Source: JBBRCE01 sp038205115 (GTDB taxonomy: Bacteria > Planctomycetota > Planctomycetia > Pirellulales > JBBRCE01). Taken from it: a DNA stretch of 31,914 bases. The translations under genes were made by a program, and so were the position numbers. Shown piece by piece: positions 14,845 through 23,072 of the stretch. The stretch spans positions 1-31,914 of the forward strand of contig JBBRCE010000055.1 of NCBI GenBank assembly GCA_038205115.1. The letters run 5' to 3'. Each line of letters starts with the position of its first letter. Position 1 is the first letter of the stretch. The notes under the pieces are model-generated. The model saw only the letters and a program-made list of their open reading frames with translations. It made no database searches and was not told the origin of the DNA.

Positions 14845-15417
14845 ATGACGCAGTTGACCGAAAAAGCGAAAATGCTGGCCGGCGAACTCTACGATCCGCT
14901 GGATGCGGAACTCGCGCAGGCAAGGCGACGTGCCAGAGATCTATGCCAGCAACTCAACGCTTCCGGCGAGCACGATCAACTGCTGCGCCGCCGCATTCTG
15001 ACCGAGCTGTTCGCGCGCGGTGGCGATTCGGTCTGGATGCAGCCGCCGTTCTATTGCGATTACGGTTCGAACATCGAACTGGGCGAGCGGGTGTTCTTCA
15101 ACTTCAATTGCGTGGTGCTCGACGTGTGCCGCGTAACGATCGGCGCATGCACGCTGTTTGGTCCGGCCGTGCAAATCTACACCGCCACGCATCCGCTCGA
15201 TGCTGAACTCCGGCGGACGCAGGAATTTGGTAAGCCGATCGATATTGGCTCCGACGTCTGGGTCGGTGGCGGTGCCGTGATTTGCCCAGGCGTGACCATC
15301 GGCGCAAGGTCCGTCATCGGCGCGGGCAGCGTGGTCACCCGCAACATTCCGTCTGGCGTGCTGGCGGCCGGCAATCCTTGCCGTGTGATCCGTCCGCTGT
15401 CCGATTCACCGGCCTAG
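14845..15417 (+). CDS. Maltose/galactoside O-acetyltransferase-like (left-handed beta-helix)
   Basis: A protein of 190 residues from the ATG at 14845. The front (MTQLTEKAKMLAGELYDPLD) is the Mac N-terminal domain of Maa/LacA/NodL enzymes, which move an acetyl group from acetyl-CoA to a sugar hydroxyl. Residues 75-185 are hexapeptide repeats: IELGERVFFNFNCVVLDVC, VTIGACTLFGPAVQIYTATH, PIDIGSDVWVGGGAVICPGV, TIGARSVIGAGSVVTRNI. H116 in ATHP is the expected catalytic base. The C-terminal GNPCRVIRPL is typical. Length matches the family. Cytoplasmic. The acceptor sugar is unknown. Confidence 0.95.
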   Translation: MTQLTEKAKMLAGELYDPLDAELAQARRRARDLCQQLNASGEHDQLLRRRILTELFARGGDSVWMQPPFYCDYGSNIELGERVFFNFNCVVLDVCRVTIGACTLFGPAVQIYTATHPLDAELRRTQEFGKPIDIGSDVWVGGGAVICPGVTIGARSVIGAGSVVTRNIPSGVLAAGNPCRVIRPLSDSPA

Positions 15418-15530
15418 CCGAGCTGCCGCGCCGCTTGCAGGAAAATCGACCGTCCGCTAACGGCCACCGCGGGACACTGCTAAACTAGAGCCTTCGCACT
15501 GACCTGAAAATTCCGCTGACGAGTGGCCCG

Positions 15531-16052
15531 ATGAAGCAACGCATTCTGTTGGCAATCGCGCTGGTGGCAATCATTGTTGCCTCGGCGTTGGTTCGCACGT
15601 TTGTATTCGCGCCGCGGATCGTCGAAAGCAAATTGCCGCCCGCCTTGTTCCAGGCGCTGCACGATGCCCCGTCTTTGACGCTGTATTCGCTCGACCCGCA
15701 TAATCTGCTTCTCGAGCCGCTTGCGGAACCGCCAGCCAAAAGTAACGTGTTTCACGACTTTCGCATCTTGGGCCAAACATCGCTTTCGGGCAACCTGCGA
15801 GATCGCGCCGTTCGCGTACTGGAGGATGCGATGTCGCATTGGAATGGAAACGAATTTAACTGCTTCGAACCGCGCCACGGCATTCGCGTGACATTGAACG
15901 ACGCCAGCTACGATCTGGTGATTTGCTTCCAATGCCGCTCGCTCGAAATGTACGCGGCAGACGGCAAACCGATAACGCAGGGACTCAACGACGAATCGTC
16001 AGTCTTCAATGAACTGCTGACCGCCGATCACGTTCCGCTACCGTCTCGCTAG
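15531..16052 (+). CDS. Membrane-anchored protein of unknown function
   Basis: A protein of 173 residues. Residues 3-22 (QRILLAIALVAIIVASALVR) form one N-terminal membrane helix or uncleaved signal. The rest is soluble, with SLTLYSLDP, a CFEPRHGIRVTLN segment and a DLVICFQCRSLEMYA segment carrying two cysteines spaced CFQC. I have seen this general arrangement in planctomycete hypotheticals but can give no function. It lies 114 bp after the acetyltransferase gene on the same strand. The ATG at 15531 has no strong ribosome site. Confidence 0.75.
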   Translation: MKQRILLAIALVAIIVASALVRTFVFAPRIVESKLPPALFQALHDAPSLTLYSLDPHNLLLEPLAEPPAKSNVFHDFRILGQTSLSGNLRDRAVRVLEDAMSHWNGNEFNCFEPRHGIRVTLNDASYDLVICFQCRSLEMYAADGKPITQGLNDESSVFNELLTADHVPLPSR

Positions 16053-16240
16053 TTGGATCTCAGGAGCCCGGCGAAAGTCGGTGGCGAATCGATTCGCAAG
16101 TTTTGCAAAAATTGTTGTCCGCACCGCTGGCGGACGGCGTTAATCAGACAGTTGCCTACGGCCTGCGCCGCGCAGGAGAATCAATCGGCAAAGTTCGCTC
16201 GCGTCCCGGCCCTCGTGCCGCGAATTGGTGTTACATTCGC

Positions 16241-16279
16241 CAACCAACCAACCAACCGACCAACCGACCAACCGACCGA
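16241..16279 (+). repeat. Tetranucleotide tandem repeat (CAAC/CGAC type)
   Basis: A run of CAAC and CGAC units, about ten in a row, occupies the leader just before the ribosome site (16284-16290) of the TPR-CHAT gene. It is a simple-sequence tract of slipping-prone type and lies outside the predicted coding region. Confidence 0.75.
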
Positions 16280-16283
16280 AACG

Positions 16284-16290
16284 AAAGGTG
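16284..16290 (+). promoter_or_regulatory. Ribosome binding site AAAGGTG for the TPR-CHAT gene
   Basis: AAAGGTG ends five bases before the GTG at 16296. It supports that start over the ATG at 16344, which has only weak upstream pairing. Confidence 0.5.
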
Positions 16291-16295
16291 CGAGA

Positions 16296-19200
16296 GTGTC
16301 CAATCGGATTTTCGTTCTAAACAGGCTTCGCGTGAGTGCATCCATGAACATCGGACAACGATCGGCAAACGGGCGAATTCCCGCGGCAACTGCGTATCGC
16401 GGTTGTCTGGCTCTGCTGCTACTGGCGATCGTCGGCGTGGCTGTGCCGGTTGAAGCGGACGAAAGCGGCGATCTGGCCACGGTTTTCGCGCGTGCCAAAG
16501 CGGCGCAGGCCAAGGCCGACTACGCCGAAGCCGTTCTCAATTACCAACGAGCGCTGCAATTGGTCGGTGGCGATCCCACGAATCGGGCCGTAGTCTTGAA
16601 CAATCTCGGATCCGCCTACGACGACTTAGGGAAATATCCCGAGGCGCTGCGGGCTTACAACGAATGCCTCAAACTCAAAGAGGCGAACCTCGGACCCAGC
16701 GATCTGGACGTTGCTTCAACCGTCAATAATTTGGCCACCCTGTATCACAAGCTGGGCGACTACGACAAAGCCGACGCCAATTATCGTCGTAGCCTGAATA
16801 TCAAAATGAACAAGCTCAAGCCCGACGATCCGGCCATTGCCGTGGGATTTAATAATCTGGCCGTGCTCTTTAAAGAACGCGGCCAACGCGCGCAAGCCGA
16901 GCCGTATCTGCTCCGCGCCTTGAAAATTTACGAGGCCGCATACGGCCCCAACCACATCGCAGTTGCCGAGACCTGCACCAACTTGGCCAATCTCTACGAC
17001 ACGCTTGGGCTGTACGCCAAGGCCGAGCCGCTCTACCTGCGCAGTCTCGGCATCAAACGAACGAATCTTGGCGAAGATCATCCCGACGTCGCAGACAGCC
17101 TGCAAAACCTCGCCAGTTTCTACGAAGACCTACAGGAATACGAAAAAGCAGAACCAATCGCTCGACAGGCTCTGGCGATCTACAAGAAAACACTCGACGC
17201 CGACCATCCCAAACTGGCGCAATGCCAGAGCAACCTGGCGCTCATTTGCAAAAAACTTGGGCACTACGATCAGTCAGAACAGTTGTATCTGAGCAGCTTG
17301 AAAATTCGCGAAGCCAAACTCGGCACCAGTCACCCGGACGTGGCCATTTCCGCCAACAATCTGGCCATGCTGTATGAGCGTATGGAGCAGCTTGATAAGG
17401 CCGAGCCACTGTACCAGCGAAGTTTGAAAATCGTGCAAGCCAAATTTCCCGCCGGCCACCCCATGGAACAGACGATTCTCTACAACCTGGCTGTGCTGCA
17501 CGCCGCCAGCGATCGGACCGAGCAGGCGGCCGACGAATTCAATAGTTCGCGACGGCTGAAGCGCCAGTACGTTGCGCGGGTGCTACCGATTTTATCCGAA
17601 GCCGAGCAACTCTCGTTTTTGGAAGGCGTTGATCGCCACGAATTCCATGCGAGTTTGACGCTCGGCTGGGCGCATCCCGACGACCACGACCTGGCGACGC
17701 GCACCGCCGGTTGGTTGGCGAATGGCAAGGCCGTTGCCCAGGAATGTCTGGCTCAACGCGCCGCGCTGGCTCGCGACGCCAAAACGGCCGAACTGAAAAC
17801 GATCGTCGACTTACTAAACGCCAGTCGTCGGCAGCTTGCTAACTTGATGAACACCGCCGCCGCGGCCGGCAGCGAGCAATCCGCGCGCAACACAGCCAAT
17901 CAACTTGCCGAACGCACCGAAAATCTGGCCAAGCAACTGGTTCGCGCCGGCGAAGCGAGCTCGCCGGCGGTCTGGGTGGAACTGGACGACGTGCGCAAGA
18001 ACATCGCCGCCGAAGCGCTGCTGATCGACATCGTTCGATTCACGCCAGCCGAGTTCGGCTTCAAAAAAGACGATCCGCGGCCGCATACCGCCCGCTATGC
18101 AGCCTGGGTCACGCCCCCGGCCGGTCGAGGCGACGTGCAAGTGGTCGATCTGGGCGAAGCCGAAAAAATCGACGCCGCCGTACAAAAGTTTCAAGAGCTG
18201 TTTCGCACCTATCAAAGCGCCGACAAAGCGACCAATCCGTTGTTGGCGCTGGGCGAGGTCGATGCCGAAAAGCAATTGCAAACCTCGCTCGGCGAACTTC
18301 GCCGACTGGTGCTCGATCCACTGCTGCCGCGGATTAAGGATACTCAGGAGTTGATCGTTTGCGGCGATGCGGCGCTGTGCCTGGTGCCTTGGTCGATCTT
18401 GCCGCTGGATGAGGGCCAGTATGCCATCGAGAAGTGGGATATTCACTACGTCACCGCTGCCCGCGATCTCGCCGCGCCTCGGCTGCCTGGTTCGACCAAT
18501 CCGCCGCGAATTTTTGCCAATCCGAATTACGATCTCGCGGCGACGGAACTTCCGCAAGCCTTGGCGAGCGTGCTTTACGGCGGCGCGGTGCCGCGTCAGA
18601 ATCCGGTGTCCCCGGTTGCATTAGGCGCTCCCGCCAATGCCGAACTGCGCAACCGTTCCAGCGGCGCCATTGGACCGGTCACACGCCTGCCCGGCACGGC
18701 GCGCGAGGCGGAGGCGATCATGCCCAATCTCAAAACGTTGAGCGGCGCGGAACCGAAACTCTACGCCGATCGTCAGGCGCTGGAAGGCGTCTTCAAACGC
18801 TTGCGACCGCCGCGAATTCTGGTGATCTCCACGCATGGCTATTTTCTCAGCGACCAATCCGTGGCGGACCAGTCGTCGCAGGGCGAAGTCCTGGCGGCCG
18901 GTCGGCCGAACTCGCCCGCGCTGCTCACCGCGAACGGTTCCAAGCTGGAAAATCCGCTGTTGCGATGCGGCCTGCTGTTGGCCGGTTGCAACCAGCGCGA
19001 TCAGATTCCGCTCACGTCCGACCTGGACGACGGCGTTTTAACCGGCATGGAAATCGTCGGCACGGATTTGCGCGGCACGGAACTGGTCGTGCTGAGTGCC
19101 TGCGAGACCGGTCTGGGCCAGGTCAACAACGGCGAAGGCGTATCGGGATTGCGACAAGCGTTTCAACTGGCCGGCGCGCAGAGCGTCGTCTCCACGCTAT

Positions 19201-19382
19201 GGCAAATTCCCGATCAAGCCACGGCGCAACTGATGAACGACTTCTTCGCCAATCTGGCTAACGGCCAAAGCAAATCGCAAGCGTTGCGCAACGCGCAATT
19301 AACTCGCATCAAAGCCCGGCGCGAAAAATTCGGCGCCGCGCACCCCATGTTCTGGGCCGCGTTCACACTGACCGGACGCTGA
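16296..19382 (+). CDS. Secreted or anchored TPR-CHAT protein (caspase-like protease domain)
   Basis: A protein of 1028 residues from the GTG at 16296. A start at the ATG at 16344 would give 1012; the open frame reaches back to 16053 without a credible start. A hydrophobic segment near residues 38-52 (CLALLLLAIVGVAVPVEA) follows a long basic front and should export or anchor it. Residues about 60-410 hold about eight 42-residue TPRs of kinesin-light-chain type (AVVLNNLGSAYDDLGKYPEA, VASTVNNLATLYHKLGDYDK and so on). A helical linker (about 410-620) precedes the CHAT domain (about 640-1028). The catalytic pair is intact: H847 in VISTHGYF and C936 in LSACETGLG, followed by GVSGLRQAFQLAGAQSVVST. 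CHAT proteases cleave partners in bacterial death or defence pathways (for example gasdermin or Csx30 activation), but no such partner is next to this gene. It ends convergently with an fkbM-type gene. Confidence 0.93.
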   Translation: MSNRIFVLNRLRVSASMNIGQRSANGRIPAATAYRGCLALLLLAIVGVAVPVEADESGDLATVFARAKAAQAKADYAEAVLNYQRALQLVGGDPTNRAVVLNNLGSAYDDLGKYPEALRAYNECLKLKEANLGPSDLDVASTVNNLATLYHKLGDYDKADANYRRSLNIKMNKLKPDDPAIAVGFNNLAVLFKERGQRAQAEPYLLRALKIYEAAYGPNHIAVAETCTNLANLYDTLGLYAKAEPLYLRSLGIKRTNLGEDHPDVADSLQNLASFYEDLQEYEKAEPIARQALAIYKKTLDADHPKLAQCQSNLALICKKLGHYDQSEQLYLSSLKIREAKLGTSHPDVAISANNLAMLYERMEQLDKAEPLYQRSLKIVQAKFPAGHPMEQTILYNLAVLHAASDRTEQAADEFNSSRRLKRQYVARVLPILSEAEQLSFLEGVDRHEFHASLTLGWAHPDDHDLATRTAGWLANGKAVAQECLAQRAALARDAKTAELKTIVDLLNASRRQLANLMNTAAAAGSEQSARNTANQLAERTENLAKQLVRAGEASSPAVWVELDDVRKNIAAEALLIDIVRFTPAEFGFKKDDPRPHTARYAAWVTPPAGRGDVQVVDLGEAEKIDAAVQKFQELFRTYQSADKATNPLLALGEVDAEKQLQTSLGELRRLVLDPLLPRIKDTQELIVCGDAALCLVPWSILPLDEGQYAIEKWDIHYVTAARDLAAPRLPGSTNPPRIFANPNYDLAATELPQALASVLYGGAVPRQNPVSPVALGAPANAELRNRSSGAIGPVTRLPGTAREAEAIMPNLKTLSGAEPKLYADRQALEGVFKRLRPPRILVISTHGYFLSDQSVADQSSQGEVLAAGRPNSPALLTANGSKLENPLLRCGLLLAGCNQRDQIPLTSDLDDGVLTGMEIVGTDLRGTELVVLSACETGLGQVNNGEGVSGLRQAFQLAGAQSVVSTLWQIPDQATAQLMNDFFANLANGQSKSQALRNAQLTRIKARREKFGAAHPMFWAAFTLTGR

Positions 19383-19403
19383 GCGAACAGCGCGCAATCA
19401 GGG

Positions 19404-19422
19404 GCGCGCGTGAACCGCGCGC
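19404..19422. terminator. Possible terminator hairpin between convergent genes
   Basis: GCGCGCG-TGAAC-CGCGCGC gives a perfect 7-bp stem in the 40-bp gap between the TPR-CHAT gene and the fkbM-type gene. There is no clear T tract, so the call is weak. Confidence 0.35.
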
Positions 19423-20166
19423 TCATTGCTTGACGTAAAACTCATCGCCCAGCACGGCCTTGAGCCGATAACCGTGGGCCATGAGCAGATCGAACGGTCG
19501 GCCGTCGCGGTAATTGTTTTCCAGCCCGATCACGCGAATGTCGTACTTCGCAAAGTTGATGCTTTGCAAGATCGGCAGTTCGGCGCCTTCGGTATCGATG
19601 GACAGATAGTCCACGCGGCGGAGCTGAAATTGTTCGAGCAGATGCGCCAGCGTGAACACTTCCACATCAATCAGTCGGCGCGCGCCGCCCTTGCTGGTTT
19701 GTTCTTTTTCGATCCGCTGGAGATGCCGCGGATCGTAGGTTTCTTGCAAACCGCTGAGCATTTCCGCCGCGCCAGTCAGCATTTGAAATTGGGCCCGACC
19801 GCGTTTTGCGCCCACCGCGCCTTGAATTTTGTGGCAGCGCCGATTGCAATCCAACTGCCCATAAACCTCGGGAATGGGCTCGACGCACAAGCCGCGCCAA
19901 CCGAGTTGCCGCTCGAAGTAGTACGTGTTGCTCAGCGACAAACCGTCGTGGGCGCCGATATCCACGAACACGCCCTGGGCGACGCTAGGCAGCAGCGTTT
20001 CGTGGACCAGTTTGTCTTGCCCGTACTGGCTGTTATAGCCCTCGGCGCGCAACTGGCTTTCGGCGAAGGCGCGGACTTTGTTGCGTCGCGCGGTCGATTC
20101 GTACAGCGTTGGCCAAAGTTCGCGGCGCACGCGATTGATGAACGTCTTGGTCTGCTGGGCCAACAT
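19423..20166 (-). CDS. FkbM-family methyltransferase
   Basis: A protein of 247 residues. It is a class I SAM-dependent methyltransferase of the FkbM family, which usually O-methylates sugars or lipid-linked glycans. VFVDIGAHDGLSLSNTYYFE (67-86) is the SAM-binding motif I, CVEPIPE (94-100) the acidic second strand, and DYLSIDTEGAELPIL (186-200) the typical FkbM central motif. The front (SQYGQDKLVHE) is also characteristic. The ATG at 20166 has GAAAG about nine bases upstream. It is downstream of the epimerase gene on the same strand, so a role in surface-sugar synthesis is plausible. Confidence 0.92.
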   Translation of the reverse strand: MLAQQTKTFINRVRRELWPTLYESTARRNKVRAFAESQLRAEGYNSQYGQDKLVHETLLPSVAQGVFVDIGAHDGLSLSNTYYFERQLGWRGLCVEPIPEVYGQLDCNRRCHKIQGAVGAKRGRAQFQMLTGAAEMLSGLQETYDPRHLQRIEKEQTSKGGARRLIDVEVFTLAHLLEQFQLRRVDYLSIDTEGAELPILQSINFAKYDIRVIGLENNYRDGRPFDLLMAHGYRLKAVLGDEFYVKQ

Positions 20167-20281
20167 GGGAAATGCTTTCGCGAGGAATTGCCGTTCTCAA
20201 ACTGCGGTGGCAGCTAAGTTTTGCAATCGATTGAAAACGGGGCGAGACGTGAGGCCGCATAAGCGGTGCAATGATTTCATT

Positions 20282-20335
20282 CGGCAACTTCGTAAACCGG
20301 CGTTAAACGGTTTACGCAAAATCAACGAGTTGCCG
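20282..20335. other. Nested inverted repeat (structured RNA or operator candidate)
   Basis: Two stems are stacked. The inner pair is CGTAAACCG (20291-20299) and CGGTTTACG (20308-20316), a perfect 9-bp stem with an 8-base loop. The outer pair is CGGCAACT (20282-20289) and AGTTGCCG (20328-20335), a perfect 8-bp stem. One unpaired base lies on one side and 11 on the other. It lies in the 339-bp gap between the epimerase and fkbM-type genes and is not a standard terminator, as no T tract follows on either strand. Confidence 0.5.
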
Positions 20336-20466
20336 TGCTGGCAAATGCACCGTCCTCATCGCGAAACAATTTGGCAAGCGGGTTCCACGTTTCTTCGCCG
20401 CGCCATCCGCGCCGGGAGAATCCGCGACGCGACGCTTTACCGAGCGAGGCAATTGGCCCATCTCAG

Positions 20467-20483
20467 CGACGCTAGCAGCGTCG
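20467..20483 (-). terminator. Short hairpin after the epimerase gene
   Basis: CGACGCT-AGC-AGCGTCG is a perfect 7-bp stem 22 bp beyond the epimerase stop. It has no T tract, so termination is only possible, not shown. Confidence 0.3.
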
Positions 20484-20505
20484 GCAACGAGACAGCCCAA
20501 GCAAC

Positions 20506-21450
20506 TTACGACCGTTTGACGATCGTCAGATAATATTCGATCGAACGCTGCAAGCCATCGTCAAAGCGAACTTGTGGATCGTACTTGAGCAGATCGCGGG
20601 CGAGTACGATATCGGCCAGGCTGTCGCGAACGTCGCCTAGCCGTGCCGGTTCGAAGCTCGGTTGAATGTTGGTTTTGAGCAGATGATTGAGTTGCGCAAT
20701 CAATTCCAACAGGCTGATCGAATTGCCCATTGCGACGTTCAACACGCGGCCAGAAACGCCCGGCGCGTCGGCGGCCAGCAGGTTGCCTTGCACCACATTG
20801 GCCACATAGGTGAAGTCGCGCGATTGGTGTCCGTCGCCGTACACGGTCGGCTGTTTGCCCGCGAGCATGCTGGTAATGAATCGCGGAATGACCGCCGAAT
20901 ATTCGCTGTTGGGATCTTGCCGCGGTCCGAAGACATTGAAGTATCGCAGGCAGACCGTCTCAATGGGAAACGTGGCTGCAAAGGCGCGGCAGTAATATTC
21001 GGCCGCCAGCTTGGCCGCGCCATAAGGCGAGATCGGCGCGAGCGGATCGGTTTCGCGCTTGCTGGCCGCAGCCAGGTTACCGTAGGCGCTGCTCGAAGCG
21101 GCGTAAACCAAGCGACGCACGCCGGCGCGGCGCGCAGCGTCGAGCAACGTCACCGTGCCTGTCACGCAGGCGGCGTTGGTGTCTAGCGGATGCTCTACGC
21201 TCCGCGGCACCGAAGCCAGCGCGGCCTCGTGAAAAATGCAATCCACCCCATCCACCGCGCGGGCAACCGCCACCGGGTCGATCAAATCGCCTTCGATGAA
21301 TTCGATCTTGTCGCCAGCGCCCGCGAGATTGGCCGGGCTGCCCGTGCAGAGATTATCCAACACGCGAACGCGGTCGCCACGTGCCACCAGCGCGTCGGTA
21401 ATGTGCGAACCAATGAACCCCGCGCCGCCCGTGACCAAAACCGTTCGCAT
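20506..21450 (-). CDS. NAD-dependent sugar-nucleotide epimerase (extended SDR)
   Basis: A protein of 314 residues. It belongs to the extended short-chain dehydrogenases that epimerise UDP-glucose/UDP-GlcNAc-type sugars through a 4-keto intermediate. TGGAGFIGS (7-15) binds NAD, AASSSAYG (118-124) carries the catalytic Ser region, and SPYGAAK has Y143 and K147 of the YxxxK pair. The end of the fold (LRYFNVFGPRQDPNSEYSAV, YGDGHQSRDFTYV) resembles WbpP-like UDP-N-acetylhexosamine 4-epimerases. The ATG at 21450 is chosen over the TTG at 21465 because GAGGA at 21459-21463 sits eight bases before it. The exact substrate is not certain. It pairs with the fkbM-type gene downstream. Confidence 0.94.
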   Translation of the reverse strand: MRTVLVTGGAGFIGSHITDALVARGDRVRVLDNLCTGSPANLAGAGDKIEFIEGDLIDPVAVARAVDGVDCIFHEAALASVPRSVEHPLDTNAACVTGTVTLLDAARRAGVRRLVYAASSSAYGNLAAASKRETDPLAPISPYGAAKLAAEYYCRAFAATFPIETVCLRYFNVFGPRQDPNSEYSAVIPRFITSMLAGKQPTVYGDGHQSRDFTYVANVVQGNLLAADAPGVSGRVLNVAMGNSISLLELIAQLNHLLKTNIQPSFEPARLGDVRDSLADIVLARDLLKYDPQVRFDDGLQRSIEYYLTIVKRS

Positions 21451-21458
21451 CGCAACAT

Positions 21459-21463
21459 TCCTC
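21459..21463 (-). promoter_or_regulatory. Ribosome binding site GAGGA deciding the epimerase start
   Basis: On the minus strand GAGGA lies eight bases before the ATG at 21450. Confidence 0.6.
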
Positions 21464-21575
21464 AAGAGTTAAAGATCGCCACTGCCGGCGCAATGTAGCA
21501 ATCTACCATGTTCCTGGCGTATTCGTCCGAACGTCGACGACGAAATCACGACCGATCGCAGCGACATTATCGATT

Positions 21576-22982
21576 CTATCGCGCGCGATCCGGCATCAGC
21601 TCCAAGCAAACCAAGCGATCCTTGCCACGAACGTACAGCAAGCCGTGCGACAAAATCGGCGCTGCCCAGGCGGGATATTCCAGCAGCTTTTCTGAGGCGA
21701 TCGCCGCGCCATCGGCCGCGCCGGTCTTGCCTGCAACATCGCGAAATTCAATGGGCTGCAGCGTAGGCGACTTCTGGCTGCTGGGCTTGAAGGTTTGCAA
21801 TTCGCCATGTTCACCCAGACAAAAAAACCAACCGTCGACCCACAGCAGCGACGTGCGCCCGAGCCCTTTTTCGCTCCACAGCACCTGACCGGTTTTGAAA
21901 TCGATGCAGCGCAACTCGGCGTTTTCGGTATGCCGGCCGCTCGAGCCGTAGAGATAACCGTCCAGATGGATGGGCGTGTTCCAGTGCGTTTGCATGGCCT
22001 TGGCGCGCTTGGTGAGCACATCTTTCCAAACCACTTCCGCCTTGCCAGGCTTCACGCGGAGCAGCGAACTGCCCGGCCCGTAGCACTCGGAGATGAACAC
22101 CAGATCGTCAACCACCACGGGGTTCGACGCGTTGACGCTGTCGCGAGTCGCCGCTCGCCAGGGATATTCGAAATCGATTTTGCCGTTGGCCGGATCGAAG
22201 CCGATCAACCCGCCGCGATGAAACACAAAACACCAGCGGCGGCCATCAATGGTGGCCAGCGTCGGACCAGCGTAGCTGGCCAGTTCGTTGGCGATTTTAT
22301 ATTTCACTTCGCCGCTGCGCTTGTCGAACGCCACGACGCCCGAGCCGTTGGGCTGGGCCTCGTTGAGCGAGACCGGCGCGCTGATGGCGTTGTCGGCCGG
22401 ACTGCCACCAATTTGCGCGATCAATAAATCGCCTTCGATGACCGGCGTGCTGCCGACGCCAAAAAAGTTTTGATGAACGTGAAACTTGTCCGCCGTGTCG
22501 AGTTGCCAAACGAGCTTGCCGTCGGCCACATTCAGGCACGTCAATTTTCCTTCGACGCCAAAGATGTAAACGCGATCATCATCCACCAGCGGCGCGCAGC
22601 GCGGCCCGTTGTCGTAACCAAAACTGTCTTCATAGCTGGTGGTGTACTCGTATTTCCAAAGCAGCTTGCCGGTTTCGCTATTCAGACAGCGGAGCCGCGC
22701 TTGGTCTTCGTGACGATCGAACTGAAACAACCGGCCACGCGAAACCACCGGCATGCCGTAGCCAGCGCCGAGCGGCAATTGCCAGACAATGTTCAGCGGC
22801 GAAACCGGCCCCGCCGCGGGCAAGCCTTTTTCGGACGACTTACTATCGCCCGTCGGGCCGAGAAACCTGGGCCAATCCACGCCCGCTTGGCGAGTGCCCA
22901 GATCGGCCGGCAGTTCGGCGGCAGCAGTGAATTCGGTCGTCGCCAACAGGAGAACCGCAACAAACGTCAGGCGCTGAAACAT
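21576..22982 (-). CDS. Secreted PQQ-type beta-propeller protein
   Basis: A protein of 468 residues from the ATG at 22982; the longer frame to 23066 lacks a credible start. Residues 1-23 are a signal peptide (MFQRLTFVAVLLLATTEFTA). The mature protein starts with WPRFLGPTGD, a hallmark of planctomycete PQQ-like propellers. It then repeats blades with G-K-x-x-W cores such as ETGKLLWKYE, ADGKLVWQLD, GKAEVVWKD and TGQVLWSEKG. It resembles BamB/quinoprotein dehydrogenase propellers, but I see no residues proving that it binds PQQ. A structural or binding role outside the cytoplasm is as likely as an enzyme. It begins 90 bp after dapB and is likely the last gene of the thrC unit. Confidence 0.9.
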   Translation of the reverse strand: MFQRLTFVAVLLLATTEFTAAAELPADLGTRQAGVDWPRFLGPTGDSKSSEKGLPAAGPVSPLNIVWQLPLGAGYGMPVVSRGRLFQFDRHEDQARLRCLNSETGKLLWKYEYTTSYEDSFGYDNGPRCAPLVDDDRVYIFGVEGKLTCLNVADGKLVWQLDTADKFHVHQNFFGVGSTPVIEGDLLIAQIGGSPADNAISAPVSLNEAQPNGSGVVAFDKRSGEVKYKIANELASYAGPTLATIDGRRWCFVFHRGGLIGFDPANGKIDFEYPWRAATRDSVNASNPVVVDDLVFISECYGPGSSLLRVKPGKAEVVWKDVLTKRAKAMQTHWNTPIHLDGYLYGSSGRHTENAELRCIDFKTGQVLWSEKGLGRTSLLWVDGWFFCLGEHGELQTFKPSSQKSPTLQPIEFRDVAGKTGAADGAAIASEKLLEYPAWAAPILSHGLLYVRGKDRLVCLELMPDRAR

Positions 22983-23072
22983 GATCGACGGCCTACTGTG
23001 CAGCAGCAAAAGAAATAGCCCCAGGCATCGCGTGTCACGGCGTAAAAAGCCCCTTGCGGCGTACAACGCGCA

